Shown here in pieces: positions 37,824 through 47,067 of a DNA stretch of 64,000 bases (position 1 is the first letter of the stretch; the number at the start of each line of letters is the position of its first letter). The DNA is from Acholeplasmataceae bacterium (GTDB taxonomy: Bacteria; Bacillota_I; Bacilli_A; Acholeplasmatales; Acholeplasmataceae). Made by a program: the position numbers and the translations under genes. The notes beneath the pieces were generated by a model that was not told the origin of the DNA, did not search any database, and saw only the letters and a list, made by a program, of their open reading frames with translations. The stretch is from positions 248,001 to 312,000 of the forward strand of contig JAIOQX010000006.1 in assembly GCA_021108415.1 (NCBI GenBank). The letters run 5' to 3'.

Positions 37824-39959
37824 ATGTTTAAGAAAAAATCATTAAAAGATCAACAGATTTTGGTTTTGGTTAGATTACTAAATGCGAGTAAAAAGGTGCT
37901 TATTTTTTTAGCTTTGTTTGGTCAATTGTGGAGTATGGTACCATGGAGTGCTTTTCAAGTACAAGCATCAACTATACCTGAACAGGATCTCATTTCTGAT
38001 CAGAATCTTATGGAAAAGTATCCCACAACAACGGATGCTAATTTTGATCAAAGTCAAGTAGCAATTGAATCAGAAATGATTGATGAGAGAACAGCAAACA
38101 CAAAGACTTTTCGAAAAGTCGATGGCACATATGAAGTAGCTATGTATAACGATATTATTCATTATCAAGAAGATGGAAAGTGGAAACAAATCAACAATAG
38201 TTTAAATGATACTGGAAGTGAGTTGGAAAACAAGGATAATAAATTTAAAGTGAAATTCCCGAAAAAAATTGATGATAATAAATCGATTAAATTAACATTA
38301 GATAAGTATAGTATTGATTGGAATATTCTTGATATTAATCAATCAACAGTGAGCTATGATGAATCTAAAACAGAAACAAATGATATCAAAGAATTGATAA
38401 ATATAAATCAATCAGTTTTATACAGTCAAGCTCTTCAAGATGTAGATATTGAGTATATATTAACGGGCAGTAAAATTAAAGAAAATATTATTCTCAACAA
38501 CTATATTGAAGATTTCAGATTAACGTTTGAATATAAGTTAAAAGATTTATCTCTTATTCAAGATGAAAATGGAAGTATTTTGTTTTTAAACCAAGATGAA
38601 GAGGTTGTTTTTTCCTTTGATGAACTATATATGATTGATGATGAATTAAATACATCATTTGATGTTTTATATGAACTTAATCATATAGGTAATAAAGTGT
38701 ATCAAATTACAATCATTCCAAATGATGAATGGTTACAAATTGCATCATATCCAGTGAAGATTGATCCAAGTTTAGTGATTAATGGATCTGATAGTCCTGG
38801 CATACGAGATAAATATGTCACATCTACAAAAGCATTTGAATATAGTAGTTTTCTTTTGGTGGGGAAAAACAGCATAGATAGTTATAAAAGCTATATCGAA
38901 ATTTCAACTGTAGAGATTCCAGAAGATGCGATTGTAAGTTATGCACATCTGCAATTAAGAACATATTATGGAACAACTTACAATCATTGTGATTTTTTAA
39001 GTTGTCAAATTAACTTAAAAAAAGTCAATTATACGTCATCTTGGACCAATATTAATAGAAACACATTTGCCGATGTAGACACATTTATTGAAGATTATGA
39101 TTATGTGTATCCTGGAGATATAGGCATTGAGTATTATCGCTGGGATATGACAAAAGTAATGAACGATTGGTTAGAAGATAATCGCTCAGTTGGTATTGTT
39201 GAATTAAGCAAACAGACACTAGTAACTAACGATCATATGTATTTTGCATCAGAAGAATATGGAGATACAATTGGACCTAACGTTATCGTAGGTTATCAAT
39301 ACACAACAGGATTATATAACTTTTGGACTTATCACAGTGCTCCGGTTGGTGATGCAGGAACAGCTATGATTAATGATTTTACTGGCGAGCTCAATCTTGT
39401 TAGAAATGATTATTTTGGAAAACATGAAGGTCTTGTTATTGATATAGGCATGTATTATAGTGAAAATCTTAAAGATATTAATATAGGATATGGGCTAGGA
39501 TGGAGAACGAATTTTGATAGTTATGCATCGGTAAATGCAACAACTGGTGAACGAATAGTTACAAATTCAAATGGAAGTAAGACTTATTTTGAGTATGTTC
39601 CTGCAGATTTTTCAACTGATGAACCACTTATTAGAGACAATAATCTAACGACGTACTTAGCAGATGATGGAAGCCGAAACATTCTTGTAGTTGATGATTA
39701 TAATAATGATCAAAATCTAGATATTATTGTGTATACTCCTGATCGGATTAGAAGTATCTATAATAATGGAAGACTTGTTCGAATCGAAGATCTCAAGACA
39801 GGACAGTTTCTAAGTATTCATCATGATGCTAACAATAGAATAGACAAAGTGTCTGATTTTTATGGTAATTTTATATCTTTTGAATATGATTCAACAACTC
39901 ATAATTTAGAATACCAATTAATTCAACTTGCTCAAACATGGGATGTAGACGGAAATTGA
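37824..39959 (+). CDS. RHS/YD-repeat polymorphic toxin, N-terminal part (ends at in-frame TGA)
   Basis: WapA-like secreted giant protein. A basic start (MFKKKSLKDQQ) and a hydrophobic stretch (about residues 24-45) ending in QVQAS form a signal peptide. Residues about 50-300 carry a propeptide-like region; about 310-500 resemble a DNRLRE/CBM96 domain (LLVGKNSIDSYKSYIEI, EIPEDAIVSYAHLQLRT). APVGDAGTAMINDFTGEL begins the YD/beta-cocoon part. SD GGGGAG supports ATG 37824 over TTG 37818. The frame stops at TGA 39957-39959 and simply continues after it to 44165 in the same frame, so this is one gene broken by one codon: a nonsense mutation, a readthrough site or a sequencing error. Confidence 0.85.
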   Translation: MFKKKSLKDQQILVLVRLLNASKKVLIFLALFGQLWSMVPWSAFQVQASTIPEQDLISDQNLMEKYPTTTDANFDQSQVAIESEMIDERTANTKTFRKVDGTYEVAMYNDIIHYQEDGKWKQINNSLNDTGSELENKDNKFKVKFPKKIDDNKSIKLTLDKYSIDWNILDINQSTVSYDESKTETNDIKELININQSVLYSQALQDVDIEYILTGSKIKENIILNNYIEDFRLTFEYKLKDLSLIQDENGSILFLNQDEEVVFSFDELYMIDDELNTSFDVLYELNHIGNKVYQITIIPNDEWLQIASYPVKIDPSLVINGSDSPGIRDKYVTSTKAFEYSSFLLVGKNSIDSYKSYIEISTVEIPEDAIVSYAHLQLRTYYGTTYNHCDFLSCQINLKKVNYTSSWTNINRNTFADVDTFIEDYDYVYPGDIGIEYYRWDMTKVMNDWLEDNRSVGIVELSKQTLVTNDHMYFASEEYGDTIGPNVIVGYQYTTGLYNFWTYHSAPVGDAGTAMINDFTGELNLVRNDYFGKHEGLVIDIGMYYSENLKDINIGYGLGWRTNFDSYASVNATTGERIVTNSNGSKTYFEYVPADFSTDEPLIRDNNLTTYLADDGSRNILVVDDYNNDQNLDIIVYTPDRIRSIYNNGRLVRIEDLKTGQFLSIHHDANNRIDKVSDFYGNFISFEYDSTTHNLEYQLIQLAQTWDVDGN

Positions 39960-40037
39960 ACTTCATATAATTTAGTTGAAGTTATAGAATATGGTTATTC
40001 TCGAAATGCACTGGATAATAACGATAACCTATCTAGT

Positions 40038-43000
40038 GTGTCATATCATAAGGATTATAGAGGACAAGTAAGTTGTTTAGATATTGTGAATTCTACATAT
40101 CAAGGGTTTTCAACATTTATGGCAAATGCATCTTCAGATACAGTAATTTATGATTATTATGATTCACTAGGCGGAGATGATAGACTAGATTCGATAACTT
40201 CAAGTGAAGGACTGAATCTTGAAATCCAATATGACACATTAAATAAAGTTGATCAATATATCTATACCATGGATAATGATAATCTAGGATTCATTGATAT
40301 TGAATATGCGTTATATCAAACAACATTTGAAGATCATCTAGGAAATTCAGTGATGTATACATTTGATAGTTATGGACATACAGTAAATATATTAGATGAT
40401 TTTGGAAATGCTACATATTATAGATACTTGAATCCTTGGACTGGAACATTTGAAAGTAAAAATTTATTTTTAAATCATAAACTCGTTGAATCATCACTTC
40501 CTCAAAAAACTCAATTAAATCCAATTGGAAACCATAGCTTTGAGTATAATACACCTAGTACTGATACAAATTGGGATTTTGTAATAGATTGGACAGCAGG
40601 ATTTCCTAAAAATCCTACAGCTGGTTATTCAAATATAAATAGCTTATTTGGAGAAAATTCAGCAAGAATTTATGTATATAGTGATCAAGTAGCACATTTA
40701 GAACAAGATGTAATTCTTGATCAAGGTAGCGGATATAGACTTGGTGGGTATATATATGGAGATACTTCAGATGATGCATATCTAGCTGTCAAGATAGGCA
40801 GTACGACTTATACTTCATCATCTATCACTCAGATGGGAGCATGGCAATATGTATATGTGGATTTTGATATTTCTTCAAACAATTCAGTGGTTGAAGTTAA
40901 GTTATACAATAACAATTCTGGAGCAGCTTATTTTGATAATATTCAAATTACGAATGCCTTTCAAGATACTAGAGTAAACATACTTGATAATCCATCATTT
41001 GAGATGAACACAACTGGATGGACATTGAGTAATGCAACTCGAGTTTATGATGGTATTGAAAATCAACAAGGCGATTTATATGATAGTATTCTAGGTGATT
41101 ATTACATTCTAATCATTGGTGATGCTGACTTAGGTAAATATGTTGAAACCACTCTAACAAGTTCAGAATTTGAAGCAGGAAGTAATTATATTATTTCTGC
41201 ATGGGCTAAAGGCGATGTAACACCAAATAAACATTATGATCAAAATCCAGATGGTAGAGCCTTTGGAATTTACGTGACACTTTCTGATGGAACAAATTCA
41301 GATGAGTATTACTACGAATTTGACTCAGATATCGAATCATGGCAATATCAAGCCTCAAAAATATATGTAGATACTACGATTACATCAATCAATGTAAAGG
41401 TATATTATAGAGGTGAAGGTACTGTATATTTTGATGGTATACAAATGTATAATGAATCTTTTGGAACCGAATATAGCTATGATACATATGGAAATACAGA
41501 ATATATTAGCACGCCTGAATCAAGTGGTTTGATCCAATACGAATATGATGTAGATAACAGATTTTTACTTGATAAAAGTACAGATCAAAATAATAAAATT
41601 ACATATTTTGGGGCCTATAGTTCAGGTTTATTTAAAGATGTTTCACAAAACAATGTCGCTACATCAATAACTTATAATGAATATAATAAGGTCTATAGAG
41701 TTGAAATTGGAGAAGATGCAAATAATGATGGTGTAGTTGATGGATCATACTATCAGAATTATTTATATTATACTACCCAAGGTCAGTATATTTCTAAAAC
41801 AAAAGATGAATTTGGAAGTGAAATAGAATATACAATGGGACTTCTTAATGGACTTTTAACATCCTTTGATAATGAAATAGACATCGCAACAAATTATACA
41901 TATGATGAAAAAGGCAGAATAGAAACTATATCCAAAGATAATTCAACAATCACCTATCATTACACTGGTGATGTACTTGATGAAATTCAAATGAACGGTA
42001 TGACTTACAAACTCGAATATGACGATTTATATCGATTGGAATATGTTTACATTGGAACTGGAACTGAAGGGAATTTTACTGGTTCTGTGTTAAAAGAATA
42101 TACTTATGATACTGATATCGCTAGCAATATAACGTATGAAACAAATAGAGTATCTGAAGAAATATTTGGTAATGGGGATAAAATAAAAATAACTTATAAT
42201 GATGAAAATCAAATTGAGGGTTTATGGTTTTATGAAACTAATCAATATGTAAAAAGATATTCATATGAGTATAACCAATCAGGTAATCTTACAGTATTGA
42301 AAGATATAAGAGATAATCAAGAATACTATTATAATTATGATCTTGTAGGACGCATTAAAAAAGTAATAAATCAAGATGGTGATGTAGTTTCATATGATTA
42401 TGATAATGCAGGAAATCTTCACATCTATACATTTGATATTGCAGGATTTAGCCGAGATACAGCGTTTAATTATGATTTGACATCTGGAATCTATGATAAA
42501 ACAGAGTTTGATGATGTAACTAAAAACTATACATTTGAAACAGATGACTTAAGAAGATTAGTTGGTATATCCACAACACTGAATTCCACAACAATTAATA
42601 CAATCTTCTTTAATTATTCTGAGGGTATTGATGTTGTTTATGGAGATGTATCCAGAAGAATAAAAACGATCACTCAAACCAATAGTCATCACAATATTAT
42701 GCAAACAATGGAATATAATGAGCAAGGCTATATTACAAAGATAACTGATTTTTCTTCCGATATTCTTGAATACTATTATGATGCAAAGAATCAACTTGTT
42801 AGAGAAAACAACGAAATAGACAATTATACGTTTACCTATGTCTATGATGATTATGGCAATCTAGAGACTCAATCATATTATAGTTTTGTTCAAGGCAACA
42901 ATACAGTAGGCTCAGTATTACAAACTGAAGTATGTACTTATCATTCAACTTGGAAAGATAAAATCAGTAGTATGGTATATACAGATGTACTTAATTCATC

Positions 43001-44165
43001 ATTAAGTTATACACTAACTTTCGAATATGACAATTCAGGTAATGTTATTGAAATAGATGATACCAGAGGTACATCTTATGACAAGTCATTCACATGGGAA
43101 GAACGTAGTTTAATATCTCAAACAATTGGATCTATGACTTCAACATATACATACAATCAAGATGGAATCAGAGATTCAAAAACTGTAGGTTCAGTCACAA
43201 CAACTTATTACTTAAATGGATCTTTAGTCTTATATGAAACAGATGGAACCAATGAAATCTATTATACATATGATGTAGATGGATCTTTAATCTCTATGAG
43301 ATATAATGGATCTGAATATTTTTATATGTTTGATGCGCTTGGAAATGTGTCTTATCTCATTGATTCCGCTGGTTATACTGTGGTATATTATAGATATGAT
43401 GCATACGGTAATATTACTGCTCAAACATCTTCAGCTTTAGCAAACGCAAATCCTTATCGTTATAGAGGATATCGTTATGATCAAGAAAGCGGACTATACT
43501 ATTTGCAATCAAGATATTACAATCCTGTAACTGGAAGATTTATTAATGCAGATGGGATGTTAAAAGCAAGTAATACAGTATTAGGATATAATATGTTTAC
43601 CTATACAGAAAATAATCCTGTGATGAATGTTGACCCTAGTGGATATTGTTCATTTGCATCACAAAATGACCCGATGACATATATGGATATTAGAAATTGT
43701 AATGGCTCTGATCACACAGGAAGAATAAAACTATATTTTGGTTTATATAAAACTGAGTATTTCAACTCTATTGAAGAAGCAGTAATAAGATGGGGACAAA
43801 TCAATGGTAAGTTGACATCAATAGATCATTTGGAAAGAGGAGCTATTATACTATCAAAAGTTATAAATGGACGAACAAGATATTTTATAAATATGACAAT
43901 CAAAGGGAGTAATACAACAAATTGGTTAGGATTCGTGATTGGATATACTCTTGCAATTCCAACTAGCAGTGTTATAGGCTTTATCCATTCTCATACTGCT
44001 TATCCTAATACAGATGGAACTTGGAATCAAAAAGATTACGGACCTTCATCTGCTGATTTGTTTTTGTTTAATCTTCCAGGTATTAACCGTCAATTCATTG
44101 TTAATGAATTACAAAGATTATATGAGTTTGATAAAGGAGGAATTGAAACTGATGTCTACAACTAG
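40038..44165 (+). CDS. RHS/YD-repeat polymorphic toxin, C-terminal part with JAMM/DUF4329-like tip
   Basis: Same frame as the preceding part; the open frame begins at 39960 right after the TGA, and the GTG at 40038 has no SD, so independent translation is doubtful. Two CBM4/9-like modules (NHSFEYNT..., NPSFEMNTTGW...) span about 40500-41465. YD repeats follow to 42900, then the RHS core (YRYRGYRYDQESGLYYLQSR, ending NNPVMNVDPSGYC). The tip (43649-44165) has the JAMM pattern: Glu at 43833-43835 (HLERGAII), HSH at 43986-43994 (GFIHSHTAYP) and SSAD at 44046-44057. This matches DUF4329, a JAB-like domain common in RHS tips, perhaps a peptidase. The stop overlaps the following lipoprotein gene by 14 nt. 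Confidence 0.85.
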   Translation: MSYHKDYRGQVSCLDIVNSTYQGFSTFMANASSDTVIYDYYDSLGGDDRLDSITSSEGLNLEIQYDTLNKVDQYIYTMDNDNLGFIDIEYALYQTTFEDHLGNSVMYTFDSYGHTVNILDDFGNATYYRYLNPWTGTFESKNLFLNHKLVESSLPQKTQLNPIGNHSFEYNTPSTDTNWDFVIDWTAGFPKNPTAGYSNINSLFGENSARIYVYSDQVAHLEQDVILDQGSGYRLGGYIYGDTSDDAYLAVKIGSTTYTSSSITQMGAWQYVYVDFDISSNNSVVEVKLYNNNSGAAYFDNIQITNAFQDTRVNILDNPSFEMNTTGWTLSNATRVYDGIENQQGDLYDSILGDYYILIIGDADLGKYVETTLTSSEFEAGSNYIISAWAKGDVTPNKHYDQNPDGRAFGIYVTLSDGTNSDEYYYEFDSDIESWQYQASKIYVDTTITSINVKVYYRGEGTVYFDGIQMYNESFGTEYSYDTYGNTEYISTPESSGLIQYEYDVDNRFLLDKSTDQNNKITYFGAYSSGLFKDVSQNNVATSITYNEYNKVYRVEIGEDANNDGVVDGSYYQNYLYYTTQGQYISKTKDEFGSEIEYTMGLLNGLLTSFDNEIDIATNYTYDEKGRIETISKDNSTITYHYTGDVLDEIQMNGMTYKLEYDDLYRLEYVYIGTGTEGNFTGSVLKEYTYDTDIASNITYETNRVSEEIFGNGDKIKITYNDENQIEGLWFYETNQYVKRYSYEYNQSGNLTVLKDIRDNQEYYYNYDLVGRIKKVINQDGDVVSYDYDNAGNLHIYTFDIAGFSRDTAFNYDLTSGIYDKTEFDDVTKNYTFETDDLRRLVGISTTLNSTTINTIFFNYSEGIDVVYGDVSRRIKTITQTNSHHNIMQTMEYNEQGYITKITDFSSDILEYYYDAKNQLVRENNEIDNYTFTYVYDDYGNLETQSYYSFVQGNNTVGSVLQTEVCTYHSTWKDKISSMVYTDVLNSSLSYTLTFEYDNSGNVIEIDDTRGTSYDKSFTWEERSLISQTIGSMTSTYTYNQDGIRDSKTVGSVTTTYYLNGSLVLYETDGTNEIYYTYDVDGSLISMRYNGSEYFYMFDALGNVSYLIDSAGYTVVYYRYDAYGNITAQTSSALANANPYRYRGYRYDQESGLYYLQSRYYNPVTGRFINADGMLKASNTVLGYNMFTYTENNPVMNVDPSGYCSFASQNDPMTYMDIRNCNGSDHTGRIKLYFGLYKTEYFNSIEEAVIRWGQINGKLTSIDHLERGAIILSKVINGRTRYFINMTIKGSNTTNWLGFVIGYTLAIPTSSVIGFIHSHTAYPNTDGTWNQKDYGPSSADLFLFNLPGINRQFIVNELQRLYEFDKGGIETDVYN
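43038..43648 (+). repeat. Right arm of 611-bp inverted repeat (RHS core)
   Basis: Exact reverse complement of 36964-37574 by eye. It ends at the toxin-tip junction after DPSGY. Arms are separated by 5,463 nt that hold the RHS promoter and nearly the whole RHS body. Confidence 0.95.
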
Positions 44166-44691
44166 AATTTTTAAGAATCTAGCAATAAGTCTGATATTTC
44201 TTTTATTTATCTACGGTTTAGTTGCTTGTGATTCTAGAAGAAAATTAAATATAAATGAACAAACTGAATTAATTGATAAGGCTGAAACAGTTATATTGGC
44301 TGAAACAAGTTGGAATAACAATATTCTTTTGCTTACTCAGGAGGGGATACTCCTCCTTAGTGATGAAAATAATGAAGAAAATTTCAATGCGATACTTCAG
44401 AATGATTTAAATCAATTTCAAATTCTGTTAACTCAACTATTTAGCAATACTAATGAGTTAACAATCAATGGAGGATTTTATGTAAATCATTCATTTTATC
44501 TACTATCGGTTCTTATTGATGATAACTCAATTGAAATTGTAGAGTTGCATATAAGGTTTTTCTCTGATAGCAACATTATTATTGAACCAGTATACAAAAA
44601 TGAAGCTGAAGGTCAAATACTTGGTGTCATATTCAATATAGAATTAGACATGTTGCATAGCAACAAATATGGTTTCGAATATAATAATTAA
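44152..44691 (+). CDS. Putative immunity lipoprotein for the JAMM-type tip
   Basis: A 179-residue protein with a type II signal peptide: hydrophobic LAISLIFLLFIYGL and lipobox LVAC at about residues 23-26, then a Ser/Arg/Lys start of the mature part. The rest is acidic and not recognised. The ATG lies inside the toxin gene and AAAGGAGG precedes it, so it is translated with the toxin. A lipid-anchored immunity protein would meet the toxin outside the membrane, which would fit a tip that acts on the cell surface or during entry. Immunity function is inferred from position. Confidence 0.65.
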   Translation: MSTTRIFKNLAISLIFLLFIYGLVACDSRRKLNINEQTELIDKAETVILAETSWNNNILLLTQEGILLLSDENNEENFNAILQNDLNQFQILLTQLFSNTNELTINGGFYVNHSFYLLSVLIDDNSIEIVELHIRFFSDSNIIIEPVYKNEAEGQILGVIFNIELDMLHSNKYGFEYNN

Positions 44692-44833
44692 TATTTAGAG
44701 TTGAGAACAAGTCGAAAGAATTCAATCATTAATAAATTTAGGCACATTTCAAACTAAAAATTAACCAATGTTGATGAAATCAACGATTACAGACTATTTA
44801 TTTGAACTAGTTCACAAAAAATTTCATAGAACT

Positions 44834-44866
44834 AAGTTTATTTCTGATATTGAAATAAACTTTTTC
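44834..44866 (+). terminator. Terminator of the RHS toxin operon
   Basis: AAGTTTATTTC (44834-44844) and GAAATAAACTT (44852-44862) form an 11-bp stem with a 7-nt loop and a TTTCTTTT tail. It resembles the minus-strand terminator at 35393-35419. The 270 nt between 44692 and 44961 hold no convincing gene. Confidence 0.85.
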
Positions 44867-44937
44867 TTTTATTTTCAATCACAAATGAAAAAACGGTTTA
44901 ATAATTGCGATATCATAGATAATTATATGAAATATGA

Positions 44938-44943
44938 TATAAT
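44938..44943 (+). promoter_or_regulatory. -10 box for the S1-domain gene
   Basis: TATAAT 18 nt before the start codon; first promoter element after the island. Confidence 0.45.
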
Positions 44944-44961
44944 AACAACGAGGTTTTTGAT

Positions 44962-45285
44962 ATGAAACTAAATGACAATATTGTATGTAAAATTACAGGT
45001 ATTCAGCCATACGGTGTTTTTGTATCATATGACGATTATGTAGGCTTGATTCACATATCCGAGGTATCTGATCAATATGTAGCATCTATTGAGGATATAT
45101 TATGTGTAGGAGATGAAGTAGAAGCCACCATTTTAGAAATTGATGAAGCACAAAAAAGACTTAAATTAAGTTTTAAAAAGGCGAATCCCGTCCATCCAAG
45201 AATTAAAAAGATGGTAAAAATTAAAATTGGATTTCAATCATTATACAAAGCGTTACCGTTTTGGATAGAAAAAACAAAGAAATAG
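44962..45285 (+). CDS. S1-domain RNA-binding protein (YugI/CvfD-like)
   Basis: A 107-residue protein with one S1 domain at residues 1-72 ([42 protein letters not shown]) and a basic C-terminal tail. It matches the small YugI/GSP13/CvfD group that associates with ribosomes or mRNA and regulates expression post-transcriptionally. It is 11 nt upstream of pgi, probably co-transcribed. Confidence 0.85.
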   Translation: MKLNDNIVCKITGIQPYGVFVSYDDYVGLIHISEVSDQYVASIEDILCVGDEVEATILEIDEAQKRLKLSFKKANPVHPRIKKMVKIKIGFQSLYKALPFWIEKTKK

Positions 45286-45296
45286 AGGTGTTACAT

Positions 45297-46601
45297 ATGG
45301 CACATATCAATTTAGTGCTTGACGACGCACGCTCATTTTTGAGCGAGCAACCAGAAAAATTGCAAGAAAAAGTAAATGAAGTACATGAAATGATTCACAA
45401 CAAAACAGGAAAAGGTAGTGATTTTTTAGGTTGGCTAGACCTACCAGAAAATTATCCTAAAGATGAATTTGAACGCGTCTTAAAATCTGCTAAAAAGATT
45501 AATAGCGATAGTGATGTCTTAGTCGTCATCGGTATCGGTGGATCTTATCTAGGTGCTAAAGCAGGATTAGAATTCATGAAAGTCCCTTTTGAAAACAAAA
45601 AATTAGAAGTCGTTTTTGCAGGACATCAAATGTCAGGTAGTTACCTAAATCACTTAGTTAACTATCTTCAAGACAAAAGATTTAGCATTAACGTTATTTC
45701 TAAATCAGGAACTACAACTGAACCAGCTGTCGCATTTAGAGTTTTAAAAAAACTATTAGAAGACAAAGTGGGCATACCTGAAGCTAGACAAAGAATTTAT
45801 GCTACTACTGATAAACAACGAGGAGCGCTTTATAGCCTAAGCACAGAAGAAGGATATGAAAAGTTTATCATTCCTGATGATGTCGGTGGTAGATATAGTG
45901 TCTTAACACCTGTTGGACTATTGCCACTAGCTGCAGATGGACTAGATGTTAAAGAAATGCTTAAGGGTGCATATGATGCACAAGTGCGCTTTTCAAATCC
46001 TAATTTAGAAGAAAACGAAGCATATTTATATGCTGCGACAAGATATCTTTTATATAAAAAAGGATATAAGATTGAAATGCTTGTTGGCTATGAACCTAAT
46101 TTATTATATTTAAATGAATGGTGGAAACAACTCTTTGGTGAATCAGAAGGTAAAGATCATAAAGGATTATTTGTCGCAAGTGCAGGATTCTCAACAGATC
46201 TTCACTCACTAGGCCAATACATTCAAGAAGGTGAACGTCACCTATTTGAAACAGTCATCAAAGTAGAAAACACAACACCAGACACAATCATTCCAAGTGT
46301 CAAAAATGATTTAGATGAATTAAATTATCTAGCAGGAAAAACTTTATCTTATGTAAATGCTCAAGCATTAAAAGGAACGATGATGGCACATAAAGATGGA
46401 CTTGTTCCTAACATGTTATTATCTATTCCATCATTTGATAGTTATACATTTGGATATATGGTCTATTTCTTTGAAAAAGCATGTGCGATGAGTGCATACT
46501 TAATCGGAGTTAATCCATTTAATCAACCAGGTGTAGAAGCTTATAAGAAAAATATGTTCGCGCTTTTAGGTAAAAAAGGATATGAACACGTATTAAAGTA
46601 G
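45297..46601 (+). CDS. pgi: Glucose-6-phosphate isomerase
   Basis: Glycolytic enzyme of 434 residues, the short Gram-positive type. [17 protein letters not shown] and [14 protein letters not shown] bind the sugar phosphate, [14 protein letters not shown] is the first PROSITE-type signature and the catalytic glutamate is in [11 protein letters not shown]. The frame begins at ATG 45261 inside the S1 gene, but AGAGGTG selects ATG 45297 ([11 protein letters not shown]), which matches the family N-terminus. Confidence 0.96.
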   Translation: MAHINLVLDDARSFLSEQPEKLQEKVNEVHEMIHNKTGKGSDFLGWLDLPENYPKDEFERVLKSAKKINSDSDVLVVIGIGGSYLGAKAGLEFMKVPFENKKLEVVFAGHQMSGSYLNHLVNYLQDKRFSINVISKSGTTTEPAVAFRVLKKLLEDKVGIPEARQRIYATTDKQRGALYSLSTEEGYEKFIIPDDVGGRYSVLTPVGLLPLAADGLDVKEMLKGAYDAQVRFSNPNLEENEAYLYAATRYLLYKKGYKIEMLVGYEPNLLYLNEWWKQLFGESEGKDHKGLFVASAGFSTDLHSLGQYIQEGERHLFETVIKVENTTPDTIIPSVKNDLDELNYLAGKTLSYVNAQALKGTMMAHKDGLVPNMLLSIPSFDSYTFGYMVYFFEKACAMSAYLIGVNPFNQPGVEAYKKNMFALLGKKGYEHVLK

Positions 46602-46608
46602 GAGTTTT

Positions 46609-47067
46609 ATGAAGACAAAAATAACACATAATGCAGATGAAACCAAAAACTTAGGTTTTGAAATAGGATTATTATTAAAAGAAGAACCACATGTAGTTAT
46701 CTTACTAGATGGTGATTTAGGAGCAGGCAAAACCACATTAACTCAAGGGATTGCTAAAGGATTAGGTATTGAACAAATCGTTAATAGTCCAACATATACT
46801 ATATTAAAAAAATATGACAGTAAAGATAGAAGAAGAACTCTATTTCACTTAGATTTATATAGATTATCTGAAGAAGGTTCAGATTTTGACCTTGAAGAAT
46901 ACATTGATGGATCAGGTATGATCGTTGTAGAATGGCCATATCAAGTTGATGCTTTTCTGCCAGATGATTATCTACTTATTAAAATAAATAAACTTTCTGA
47001 AAATAAAAGAGAGTTTGTTTTAGATTGCATTGGATATCCTTGTAAGAGAGCGGTGGATTACGTATGA
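46609..47067 (+). CDS. tsaE: tRNA t6A synthesis ATPase TsaE
   Basis: P-loop ATPase of 152 residues that drives cycles of the TsaB-TsaD complex. Walker A is LLDGDLGAGKTTLTQGIAKGL, then NSPTYTILKKY and LFHLDLYRL; VVEWP is the switch/Trp motif. It overlaps tsaB by 4 nt, the first of four tightly packed genes for t6A and ribosomal modification. Confidence 0.95.
   Translation: MKTKITHNADETKNLGFEIGLLLKEEPHVVILLDGDLGAGKTTLTQGIAKGLGIEQIVNSPTYTILKKYDSKDRRRTLFHLDLYRLSEEGSDFDLEEYIDGSGMIVVEWPYQVDAFLPDDYLLIKINKLSENKREFVLDCIGYPCKRAVDYV

Noticed and set aside
39957-39959. TGA read as Trp (Mycoplasma code) throughout the window
   Set aside because: Many conserved genes end exactly at TGA (recF, response regulator, rsmA, prs, 5-formyl-THF cyclo-ligase, hprK), often overlapping the next ATG, and all conserved Trp are TGG.
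44014-44691. Long version of the lipoprotein gene starting at 44014
   Set aside because: The extension overlaps the toxin tip out of frame; SD and signal peptide both point to ATG 44152.
36000-44900. Prophage or CRISPR in the accessory island
   Set aside because: No integrase, capsid, terminase, cas gene or spaced short repeats are visible; all features fit an RHS toxin locus plus one IS remnant.
44768-44965. 65-codon frame between the RHS operon and the S1 gene
   Set aside because: It has no SD, runs through a perfect terminator hairpin at 44834-44862 and through the S1-gene promoter, and resembles no protein.
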